A stretch of DNA of 64,000 bases, from contig JADLCB010000019.1 in NCBI GenBank assembly GCA_020847375.1, forward strand, positions 124,001 to 188,000. The letters run 5' to 3'. This document shows, one piece after another, positions 35,336-42,965 of the stretch. The position numbers were made by a program, and so were the translations under genes. The notes under the pieces were generated by a model, which did not search any database, was not told the DNA's origin, and saw only the letters and a list, made by a program, of their open reading frames with translations. Numbering within the stretch: the first letter of the stretch is position 1; each line of letters begins with the position of its first letter. This DNA is from Phycisphaerales bacterium. Lineage in GTDB: Bacteria; Planctomycetota; Phycisphaerae; Tepidisphaerales; Tepidisphaeraceae.

Positions 35336-36478
35336 TCAGCCAGCCAATGAACAAAGAATCCGACATCCCTCCGCCAGCCGCTCATCGGTTGTGGCGTAGC
35401 TGATGCGAAAATGCGTGTCACGGGTGCTGAAGACATTGCCGGGAATAATCAGCACATTGTTGGCGATGGCTTTGGTGCAAAAATCGCTGGCGGTGATACC
35501 GTCGGGCGCTTTGGGGAAGATGTAAAAAGCCCCGTCGGGACGATTGACCTGGAATCGTTTGGAGAGCAGATCGTAGGCAATATCACGTTTGCGCTGGTAG
35601 GCGCTGCGTGCCTGCTCCATGGGGCTGTCAACCACCGCCAGGGCGGCATATTGCAACGGCGAAGGGGCGCAGACAAATGTATATTGCTGCAATTTGGTCA
35701 TCTGGGCGATGATCTGGGCTGGCCCGGCGGCGTAACCCAGGCGCCAGCCGGTCATGGCGTGACTCTTGCTGAATCCGCGCAGCAGGATGGTTCGGTCATA
35801 ATCACGGGCAGGCGAAGGCAGGGGTGTGCCGGGGTTGGCTTGGCGCTGGTCATATAAAAAAGGTTCGTAGATTTCATCACTGAGAATCAGCAGGCCATGC
35901 TGGCGGGCGATACGCACGGCGTCATCGACCTGTTGCTGGCTCATCACCATGCCGGTGGGGTTGCACGGGCTGTTGAGCATCAGCATTTTGGTGCGCGGCG
36001 TAATGGCAGCAGCCACTTTCTCGGCGGGGAAGCCAAAATCGGGATAGGTATCAACCAGCACCGCCTTGGCGCCAGCCATGGTCAGCAGATGTTTGTACAT
36101 CACAAAAAACGGATCGAGTACGATCACTTCATCGCCGGGGTCGCAAACCGCCATGATAACCAGCAAGAGCGCACCGGAGACGCCGGAGGTAATCAGCACA
36201 TCGCCCAGATCGCGTCCCATTTCGGCGCTAAGTCGTTGGCGCAGCGCTTGGCGCAATGGCGCAATGCCCTGGGTCTGCGTGTAGCGATTCTGCCCGGATT
36301 CAATGGCTTGAATTGCTGCGGTTTTTCCAGCTTCGGGAACATCAAAATCAGGCAGACCGATCGACAGATTGATCGGATCGGGCATTTTGGCAGCCAGATC
36401 GAAAACTTTACGAATGCCCGAAGCATCAATGCCCAGGGCGCGATGGGAAACAAATTCATCAATCGAGCGCATCATCAT
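35336..36478 (-). CDS. PLP-dependent aminotransferase, class I/II
   Basis: 380 residues of fold type I. Substrate and cofactor motifs are INLSIGLPDFDVPE, LMLNSPCNPTGMVMSQQQVDD, LILSDEIYEPFLYD (Asp and Tyr contacting PLP) and the Schiff-base lysine in RGFSKSHAMTGWRLGYAAGP; the carboxylate-binding Arg lies in HFRISYATTDERLAEG. It is of the aspartate or broad-specificity aminotransferase branch. Three methionine codons in a row at the start (36478, 36475, 36472) leave the exact start open; no ribosome site decides. It is isolated, so the amino acid cannot be named. Confidence 0.92.
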   Translation of the reverse strand: MMMRSIDEFVSHRALGIDASGIRKVFDLAAKMPDPINLSIGLPDFDVPEAGKTAAIQAIESGQNRYTQTQGIAPLRQALRQRLSAEMGRDLGDVLITSGVSGALLLVIMAVCDPGDEVIVLDPFFVMYKHLLTMAGAKAVLVDTYPDFGFPAEKVAAAITPRTKMLMLNSPCNPTGMVMSQQQVDDAVRIARQHGLLILSDEIYEPFLYDQRQANPGTPLPSPARDYDRTILLRGFSKSHAMTGWRLGYAAGPAQIIAQMTKLQQYTFVCAPSPLQYAALAVVDSPMEQARSAYQRKRDIAYDLLSKRFQVNRPDGAFYIFPKAPDGITASDFCTKAIANNVLIIPGNVFSTRDTHFRISYATTDERLAEGCRILCSLAG

Positions 36479-36564
36479 AGTGTATCAAAAAGTTCAAATG
36501 GGTGAGTAATCCTGACAGCCATCTTCTTGGAACCGGGTCGCTCCAATAGCGGTTGCAGACCTGA

Positions 36565-37533
36565 TTAATCCGGCTGGTGCATCAGATAAGACTGCACATA
36601 ATCGCGGATGCCATCTTCCAGCGTGGTGAATGGTTTGGTGTAACCGGCGGAACGCAATTTGTCGGTTTTAGCTTGGGTGAAATACTGATACTTGCCTCTC
36701 AGTGTTTCGGGCATATCGATAAAACGAATGTTGGGTTGACGATCCATCGCCTTGAATAGTGCCTTGGCCAGATCGATCCAGGTACGGGCCTGGCCGGTGC
36801 CGATGTTGAACAATCCACCCCCTTTGCGCTGGCTGGCGAAGTGGAGCGTAGCATCGACGGCATCCTTGACGTAGATAAAATCGCGTTTCTGCTGGCCGTC
36901 GGCATATTCCGGTTTGTAACTGCGGAACAAGGTAATTTCGCCGCTCTGTTGGATTTGATGGTAGGCTTTGTGAACCACGGAGCGCATATCCGCTTTATGG
37001 TCTTCATACGGGCCGTAGACGTTGAAATATTTCAGGCCGACAATGCGATCAAATAATTGATGTTTCAGTGCCCACAGATCGAAAAGATGCTTGGAATAGC
37101 CGTACATATTTAATGGGACGAGCGACGGGGTGACGCCATCATCATCGCTGTAACCTTGGGCGCCATCGCCGTAGGTGGCAGCACTGGAGGCGTAAACAAA
37201 GCGGGCATGGTTTTCCAGACTCCACTGACAAAGCGTGCGTGTGTAACGGTAATTGTTTTCCAGCAGGTAGTCTGCGTCGCGCTCGGTGGTGGCGCTGCAG
37301 GCACCCAGATGGATAATCGCCTCGGTTTCCCATGAACTGCCGGTCAGGTGCTGGAGATATTGCTGGGGCGAAATAAGGTCTTCAAAGCGCAATCCGCGCA
37401 AATTGCGCCATTTTTCGCTTGTTTCCAGACGGTCAACCAGAAGCAGGTCGGTCATCCCTCGCTGATTCAATTCAGCCACGACATTGCGCCCAATGAATCC
37501 AGCAGCGCCGGTGACAACGATAAGTCTTGACAT
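36565..37533 (-). CDS. hldD: ADP-L-glycero-D-manno-heptose 6-epimerase
   Basis: 322 residues from the ATG at 37533 (MSRLIVVTGAAGFIGRNVVAEL); the frame is open another 24 codons but these lack homology. It is an extended SDR with the HldD-specific RYTRTLCQWSLENHARFVYASSAATYGDG, the catalytic Tyr-Lys pair in YGYSKHLFDLW, and KYFNVYGPYEDHKADMRSVVHKAYHQI. It converts ADP-D-glycero-D-manno-heptose to the L-glycero form for lipopolysaccharide core or S-layer glycans. No other heptose gene lies in the window. It suggests a heptose-containing outer-surface glycan. Confidence 0.93.
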   Translation of the reverse strand: MSRLIVVTGAAGFIGRNVVAELNQRGMTDLLLVDRLETSEKWRNLRGLRFEDLISPQQYLQHLTGSSWETEAIIHLGACSATTERDADYLLENNYRYTRTLCQWSLENHARFVYASSAATYGDGAQGYSDDDGVTPSLVPLNMYGYSKHLFDLWALKHQLFDRIVGLKYFNVYGPYEDHKADMRSVVHKAYHQIQQSGEITLFRSYKPEYADGQQKRDFIYVKDAVDATLHFASQRKGGGLFNIGTGQARTWIDLAKALFKAMDRQPNIRFIDMPETLRGKYQYFTQAKTDKLRSAGYTKPFTTLEDGIRDYVQSYLMHQPD

Positions 37534-37713
37534 GGACGGCCATAATACCGCCTTTGGCTGAACAGGTGTAGACCGACTCATGGTCATAATTCGCATGTCG
37601 GCCATGTATTTGTCTGATAACCAGGTTGGTCATTATAGACAGCCTGCCGACAGGCTTTACACTTGCGTAATCGTTCCGCTTTGACAGTGAACGGCAAGAT
37701 TGGAGCTGGTTCG

Positions 37714-39462
37714 ATGGACTGGTTTATTGACCTGTTTACGCAGGATTCGGTTGCCCACACGGTTTTACTTCTGGGGATTGTTGCGGCCATCGGGCTGGCG
37801 ATCGGGAGTATCCGTGTCAAGGGTATTGGTCTGGGCATCGCGGGGGTGTTGTTCAGTGGTTTGATCGTGGGGCATTTTTACGGCGCAAGTTTCTGGACAC
37901 CGCCGACCGATGGGCACTATTCCGGTGGATTAAACGACCATGTGCTGCATTTTGCACAGGAATTCGGGCTGATTCTGTTCGTTTACACCATTGGCGTGCA
38001 GGTTGGTCCGGGTTTTTTTGCCAGTCTGCGCCGCCAGGGTCTGCCGTTGAACATCATGGCAGCCTCGATTGTGCTGCTGGGCGTTGTGGTGACGGTTGGG
38101 ATTCGTTACATCGCCAAGGTGGAAACTCCGGCAGCTGTTGGTTTGTTCAGCGGGGCATCGACCAATACGCCCAGCCTGGCGGCAGCGCAGGCGGCGCTGA
38201 AGGATCAATCCACCAGCAAAATAAATCCGGCGACCGGTCAGGTTTATAGCGAGGAAGAAACCCGTCTACTGGTGAACAAGCCGGTGCTGGGTTACGCCGT
38301 TGCCTATCCGTTTGGCGTCATTGGCATCATTCTCAGCATGTTATTGATCCGCTTTATTGGCAAAGTTGACCCTCACAAGGAAGCCCAGGCGCTGGCCAGT
38401 CTGAACGGGCCAAAAGAGAGCTTGCTCGACACGATGAATATCGAGGTGCAGAACCCCAACATGAACGGCAAGCGCATCGTGGAGATACCGGCGTTGCCGG
38501 AGCTGGGGGTGGTGATCAGTCGCGTTTTGCGGGGCGAACAGGCGACGATCGCCCGGCGCGATACGGTGCTGCAGATAGGGGATGTGCTGCTGGCGGTTGG
38601 CCAGTCTCATCGTCTGGAACAGTTGCGCGATGTTCTGGGATCAAAAAGCCAGGTGGATGTCAAAAAATTCCCCAGCCAGATTGTGACCCGTCGTGTGGTC
38701 GTTACGCAAAGTCCGGTGTTGGGCAAGACGGTGGCTGAGCTTGATCTGGCGCGGCGGTTTGGGGTGATGGTGACCCGGCTGGCGCGGGCGGAGGTGGAGA
38801 TTCCGCCGTCGCGTACACGGCTGCAATTTGGCGATACGTGTCTGCTGGTTGGCGATGAACCGTCGATCAAAGAGGCGGCGCTGGTTCTGGGCGATCAGGT
38901 AAAAAAACTCAGCCATCCCCAGGTGATTCCGATTTTTGTGGGGATCGTGCTGGGCGTAATTGTCGGAAGCTGGCCGATGACACTGCCGGGAATGCCTGCT
39001 CCGATCAAGCTTGGTTTGGCCGGTGGTCCGCTGATTGTGGCGATTATTCTATCGCGCCTGGGGCACATCGGTCCGCTGGTCTGGCACTTGCCAGCCAGTG
39101 CGAATCTGGCAATCCGTGAAATCGGGATCATTCTGTTTTTAGCATGCGTTGGTTTGCGCTCCGGCGATCAATTGCTCGATACGCTGATGCGCGGCGATGG
39201 GTTGATGTGGATGGGGATGGGGGCGCTGATCACAATCATCCCGCTGATGAGCGTGGGGTTGATCGGGCGGTTTATTTACAAAGTGAACTTCCTGACGCTT
39301 TGCGGTGTTCTGGCGGGTTCAATGACCGATCCGCCGGCACTTGCATTTGCCAATACGATCAGCCAGTCCGATGCGCCGGGCGTTTCTTATTCAACGGTTT
39401 ATCCATTGACCATGCTGCTGCGGGTGCTGTGCGCCCAGGCCATGGTGCTGATGATGACCTGA
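37714..39462 (+). CDS. AspT/YidE/YbjL-family transporter with two RCK_C domains
   Basis: 582 residues. GGAG eight bases ahead fixes the ATG at 37714 (MDWFIDLFTQDSVAHTVLLLG); the open frame upstream is not conserved. The protein has two homologous membrane halves, each with the family duplication pattern: the first has FIYTIGVQVGPGFF-like FVYTIGVQVGPGFFASLRRQGLP, the second FLACVGLRSGDQLL. Between them lie two TrkA-C (RCK_C) regulatory domains (about 205-370; RIVEIPALPELGVVISRVLRGEQ and KTVAELDLARRFGVMVTRLARAE). NTPSLAAAQAAL and MTDPPALAFANT are the paired gate motifs. Members exchange small carboxylates, as in aspartate:alanine antiport. It is divergent from hldD and faces frr. Confidence 0.9.
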   Translation: MDWFIDLFTQDSVAHTVLLLGIVAAIGLAIGSIRVKGIGLGIAGVLFSGLIVGHFYGASFWTPPTDGHYSGGLNDHVLHFAQEFGLILFVYTIGVQVGPGFFASLRRQGLPLNIMAASIVLLGVVVTVGIRYIAKVETPAAVGLFSGASTNTPSLAAAQAALKDQSTSKINPATGQVYSEEETRLLVNKPVLGYAVAYPFGVIGIILSMLLIRFIGKVDPHKEAQALASLNGPKESLLDTMNIEVQNPNMNGKRIVEIPALPELGVVISRVLRGEQATIARRDTVLQIGDVLLAVGQSHRLEQLRDVLGSKSQVDVKKFPSQIVTRRVVVTQSPVLGKTVAELDLARRFGVMVTRLARAEVEIPPSRTRLQFGDTCLLVGDEPSIKEAALVLGDQVKKLSHPQVIPIFVGIVLGVIVGSWPMTLPGMPAPIKLGLAGGPLIVAIILSRLGHIGPLVWHLPASANLAIREIGIILFLACVGLRSGDQLLDTLMRGDGLMWMGMGALITIIPLMSVGLIGRFIYKVNFLTLCGVLAGSMTDPPALAFANTISQSDAPGVSYSTVYPLTMLLRVLCAQAMVLMMT

Positions 39463-39497
39463 TGCGCTGCCCAGTGTGATAAAGCGGATAACGGATT

Positions 39498-40058
39498 TCA
39501 GACTTCGAGAATTTCCTTGCGCTTGGCTTCGATCATGTCATCGGCCTTGGTTTCATAGGATTTGGTCAGCTCTTGAACCTGTTCCTTGCCGCTGGTCAGG
39601 GCATCTTCGGAAATGACGCCTCCTTTTTGTTCGGTTTCGAGCACTTTGTTGGCATCGCGGCGCGCGTTGCGAATGGAGATTTTGGCGGCCTCGGCGTGCT
39701 GCTTGCACTGGCCGACGAGCTGGAGTCGTCGTTCCTGGCTGAGCGGAGGCAGAAGCAGGCGAAGCTGTTTTCCGTCGGAATGGGGTGTCAGACCGATTTT
39801 GCTGTCGCTGATGGCCTTTTCGATGGCTTTGAGGTCGCCGGGGCTGAAGGGTTTGATCAGAATCTGGGCTGCTTCGGGCACGGAGATCGACGCGATGCTC
39901 TTGAGTGCGGTGGGGGCGCCGTAGTATTCAACTTGAAGATGTTCAACCAGCGCCGGCGAAGCCCGCCCGGTACGAATCGCCCGCAACCCGTGGCGCAGGT
40001 GTTCAACAGCTTTATCCATTGCTTCTTCGCAATCCAGTAGCACATCATCAACCGGCAT
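39498..40058 (-). CDS. frr: Ribosome recycling factor
   Basis: 186 residues, standard length. It splits the post-termination ribosome with EF-G. Helix 1 and the hinge read VEHLRHGLRAIRTGRASPALVEHLQVEYYGAPTALKSIASISVPE in the family pattern, with the conserved RTGRA, and the C-terminal helix has ISIRNARRDANKVLE. The ATG at 40058 has GAGGAT in front; a TTG two codons upstream is less likely. Elsewhere frr often follows pyrH and tsf; here it stands alone, convergent with the transporter. Confidence 0.97.
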   Translation of the reverse strand: MPVDDVLLDCEEAMDKAVEHLRHGLRAIRTGRASPALVEHLQVEYYGAPTALKSIASISVPEAAQILIKPFSPGDLKAIEKAISDSKIGLTPHSDGKQLRLLLPPLSQERRLQLVGQCKQHAEAAKISIRNARRDANKVLETEQKGGVISEDALTSGKEQVQELTKSYETKADDMIEAKRKEILEV

Positions 40059-40379
40059 TGGCAATATCCTCGTAATTAGTGTGGGGCTAGGTTAACACAA
40101 AGAGGCTTGGGATGGCAGTAGTTGTTCGTCGCGACGGGATTGATCGATGGGATCAGGCGATTCGGCAGGTGTGTTGATACGATTCGGTTGCGGCGCGGGT
40201 GACCTGCCTTGGAGCAGTGTTGCCCCCGGCAGCCAATGGCCACATGGTTCGGCAGCGGTCGGCGTGCTGGTTGACAGATGACGGCTGGGGGAATATCACT
40301 AAAGCAGTTGGGAACCAGGTTGGCTGTTGTAACCGGTGCAATAGCCACGACAGAGCTTTTACAGAATCAGAACACAAAT
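40059..40379. other. Divergent intergenic region, frr / TPR-alphaCTD gene
   Basis: About 320 bases with no supported gene. An in-frame ATG at 40278 would extend the TPR protein by 34 residues that look unlike its domains, so I left it out. No clear promoter boxes seen. Confidence 0.5.
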
Positions 40380-41288
40380 ATGACTGAGCTTAGTACGGCG
40401 ATTAACGAGCGGGCCTCTGAAGAATTCTATAAAAAGGCGCTCGACGCGGAAAAAGACGGAAATTACGGAAAGGCTGTGGATTTTTACGAGCGCGCGCTCA
40501 GTGAGAATCCGGATCATGAAAACGCCTGTTTTCGTCTGGCGGTTTTGTACGATCGTCAGGCGGATGATACGCAGGCGATTGAGCTGTACGAGCGGCTTTG
40601 CTCCGGTTCGCCGGTCTATCTCAATGCCTTGGTGAATCTGGCTATTTTGTATGAGGATAATGCCCATTACGAAGAGGCGCACCGTTGTCTCAAGGCGGTG
40701 TTGCAGACGAACCCCAATCATCCCCGCGCCAATTTGTTCATGAAGGATGTCGATTCAGCGCGGTCGGTCTCTCTGGAGGAGGATATTGACCGTAATGACG
40801 GGCGTCGGGACATGATCCTGGATATTCCGCTTACGGATTTTGAACTGACGGTTCGCAGCCGCAATTGCCTGAAGAAAATGAATCTGAATACGTTGGGCGA
40901 TCTGCTGCGCACCACGGAGCAGGAATTGCTGACGTATAAGAATTTTGGTGAAACCAGCCTGAGTGAAATCAAGGCGCTTCTGGCCAGCAAGGGATTGCGC
41001 CTGGGTCAGGCGGCGGATGAGGGCGATGGTGATTCGATGGCGCGACGGCCGACATCGATCGGCGGCGACGTGCCGGATGAGATTCTCAACAAGAGTGTCA
41101 ACGATCTGGAATTGAGCGTTCGCAGTCGCAAGGCGCTGCAGCGCTTGAATATCAACACGGTTGGCGACCTGGCATCACGGACTGAAGATGAGCTGCTGGG
41201 ATGCAAGAACTTCGGCCAGACCAGCCTCAATGAGGTGAAACAGCAACTGGCGACGCTGAGTCTGAGCTTGCGTAAGCTCGACGATTAA
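40380..41288 (+). CDS. TPR protein with two RNA polymerase alpha-CTD-like domains
   Basis: 302 residues. Three TPR-like units occupy about residues 13-114 (FYKKALDAEKDGNYGKAVDFYERAL; ACFRLAVLYDRQADDTQAIELYERL; ALVNLAILYEDNAHYEEAHRCLKAVL). After an acidic linker come two copies of the RNA polymerase alpha C-terminal domain. Copy 1 (149-210) reads DFELTVRSRNCLKKMNLNTL, very close to E. coli alpha; R159, N162 and C163 match the UP-element-binding R265, N268 and C269, but K298 is Thr. Copy 2 (240-296) keeps the arginine (R248) but has Lys for N268. Both end in FGETSLSEIK or FGQTSLNEVK. It is not RpoA itself since the assembly domain is missing. It may dock on promoter DNA or RNA polymerase. Ends at a hairpin followed by TTTT. 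Confidence 0.88.
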   Translation: MTELSTAINERASEEFYKKALDAEKDGNYGKAVDFYERALSENPDHENACFRLAVLYDRQADDTQAIELYERLCSGSPVYLNALVNLAILYEDNAHYEEAHRCLKAVLQTNPNHPRANLFMKDVDSARSVSLEEDIDRNDGRRDMILDIPLTDFELTVRSRNCLKKMNLNTLGDLLRTTEQELLTYKNFGETSLSEIKALLASKGLRLGQAADEGDGDSMARRPTSIGGDVPDEILNKSVNDLELSVRSRKALQRLNINTVGDLASRTEDELLGCKNFGQTSLNEVKQQLATLSLSLRKLDD

Positions 41289-41658
41289 ATAATAAGGTTG
41301 TCCATTGACCGCAGGCGACTGTCGAGGCTCCATCCCAGTGGCGGATACCAGGAGCTGAAAACAGTCGCCTGTTTTGTTTATATTATTTTGTTTTGTCGAC
41401 GCGGCGATGGACGCATTGCATCGATCAATACGAATTATATCGATTGGATAGGTGAGACATTTTCTGGAAAAGCACGAAATTAAAACCTACGATTGGCTGA
41501 ACAGTTGAACGGAACGAAAACAGCCCCGGGAATCAACAGCGGGAGTCCGTGGCGAATGCCGGCGGTGATAAGCAGCGCGTTAATTGTCATCGCAGCGCAA
41601 TCGGTTACAATTGTTTTGTAGGTCGATAATCAGAGAAGCTAAGACAGGCTGGATAAAT
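41289..41658. other. Intergenic region after TPR-alphaCTD gene
   Basis: About 370 bases. It contains the long hairpin at 41312-41375 and an AT-rich stretch to 41480. The short frame at 41298-41483 spans the hairpin and has no protein-like features, so no gene is called. Confidence 0.6.
41312..41375 (+). terminator. Terminator-like branched hairpin
   Basis: A perfect 11-base stem, CAGGCGACTGT and ACAGTCGCCTG, encloses a 38-base loop with an inner 5-base pairing GCTCC/GGAGC, and is followed by TTTTG. The T-run suggests termination; the long loop is unusual for a simple terminator. Confidence 0.6.
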
Positions 41659-42846
41659 ATGTTAAAGACACTTGATCAGAAATTACAGCGGATTCACGCT
41701 GATCCAACGGGCAGCAAGGATTTTATTCTCGCCGATGCCAAGGATGCAGATATGGCTGCGGGCATGGCAGCACCGGGCGTGGATGCACGAACACGCAAAA
41801 TGCGTTCGCTGGCGGAATACCGGCAGTTGATGCGTGATGTTGTGAAACAGGGGTTGGTGGACATCATGCTGATGTCAGCCAGCAGCAGCGAGCAACTGAC
41901 GATCCAGGAACGTTTGTTCGACTCGTCGGCGGTTACGCCGGCCTGTCGCGCTAATGACACCACGGATATCCACCTGATGACAGGGGGTATTGCCCCGACT
42001 GAGCCTTCGCGGCCGTTCCGTACTGCCACGATTGACCAGATTCAAAGCGCGCGGGTCAATCCCACGCCCGAACAGCGCCGACTCGGTGCCAACCTTGGGT
42101 TATATTCGATTACGCCGAATAATCAGGTGGAATTTGATTACCCGATGATCGAGGCGTATCGCGAGTTCCGCATCGAGGCTGAGATCAAGGGATTTCGGCA
42201 TTTCCTGGAAATTTTTGATCCCAACGCCTGCGGCGAAGCCTGCCCGGAGGATATGGGCCGGTATATCAATGATCTGGTTGCCCGAACATTGGGCGGCGTG
42301 CCGCGCGCCGGCCGGCCGATCTTTCTGAAGATGGTTTACCACGGGCCTAAGGCACTGGAAGAACTGGTGACCTACGATCCGCATTTGGTGGTGGGGCTTT
42401 TGGGCGGTTCCAGTGGTACGACGCTGGATGCCTTCAAACTGCTGGAAAATGGGCGTAAGCATGGTGCGCGGGCGGCGCTGTTTGGGCGCAAGATCAACAA
42501 TAGTGAAGATCAGTTGACGTTCATTCGTTTCCTGCACACGATCGCCAGCGGGCAGATCGGTGCGGTTGAAGCGACCAAGGCGTATCATGGTGAGTTGCAG
42601 AAACTGGGTATCACGCCCTATCGCAAACTGGAAGATGATCTGCAAGAGACGGTGACGGTCAGCAGTTACGCGGGAACCAGCACGACGGTGGTTGTCAAAC
42701 CGGGTGGTGCTGATAAAGCCAAAGCGGATGGCGTCGCGATCGGGAATGCGAATCTGCCGACCCGTGCTGATGGGACACCGGACTTTTCCAAAATGAGCCT
42801 GGCGCAGAAAGTGGCGTATAACCGTCAGCGCATCGCGCGAATTTAG
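41659..42846 (+). CDS. Aldolase-like TIM-barrel protein, function unknown
   Basis: 395 residues from the ATG at 41659. I do not recognise a named family. The C-terminal half has a barrel-like strand pattern: GFRHFLEIFDPN, IFLKMVYHGPKALEEL, HLVVGLLGGSSGTTLDAFKLL and GARAALFGRKINNSEDQL. The GGSSGTTLDAF stretch and the following LFGRKI resemble the phosphate-binding end of class I aldolases (DeoC, LacD-like), and the Lys of FLKMVY could be a Schiff-base lysine. The N-terminus has DFILADAKDADMAAGM and LVDIMLMSASSSEQL, also aldolase-like. The C-terminal tail after residue 340 is low in conservation (SSYAGTSTTVVVKPG). Single gene with its own terminator. Sugar or keto-acid metabolism is an inference. 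Confidence 0.7.
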   Translation: MLKTLDQKLQRIHADPTGSKDFILADAKDADMAAGMAAPGVDARTRKMRSLAEYRQLMRDVVKQGLVDIMLMSASSSEQLTIQERLFDSSAVTPACRANDTTDIHLMTGGIAPTEPSRPFRTATIDQIQSARVNPTPEQRRLGANLGLYSITPNNQVEFDYPMIEAYREFRIEAEIKGFRHFLEIFDPNACGEACPEDMGRYINDLVARTLGGVPRAGRPIFLKMVYHGPKALEELVTYDPHLVVGLLGGSSGTTLDAFKLLENGRKHGARAALFGRKINNSEDQLTFIRFLHTIASGQIGAVEATKAYHGELQKLGITPYRKLEDDLQETVTVSSYAGTSTTVVVKPGGADKAKADGVAIGNANLPTRADGTPDFSKMSLAQKVAYNRQRIARI

Positions 42847-42883
42847 TCAGTTTGGCAAGGCCATTATTGGCAACCGAACCTTG

Positions 42884-42913
42884 ATCGGCTGGCGTTAAGC
42901 GTCAGCCGATTTT
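42884..42913 (+). terminator. Rho-independent terminator after the aldolase-like gene
   Basis: An 11-base stem ATCGGCTGGCG / CGTCAGCCGAT with one G-T pair and loop TTAAG is followed by TTTA. It lies 38 bases after the stop. Confidence 0.78.
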
Positions 42914-42965
42914 ACTTGCGCGCAGCGGCGATGGTTTATTATCGTGGCACTGGTCAGAGCGATAT

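Noticed and set aside
37641-37656. AGCCTG-CCGA-CAGGCT hairpin before the AspT-type transporter
   Set aside because: Only six pairs and just two T residues follow; too weak to call a terminator or attenuator.
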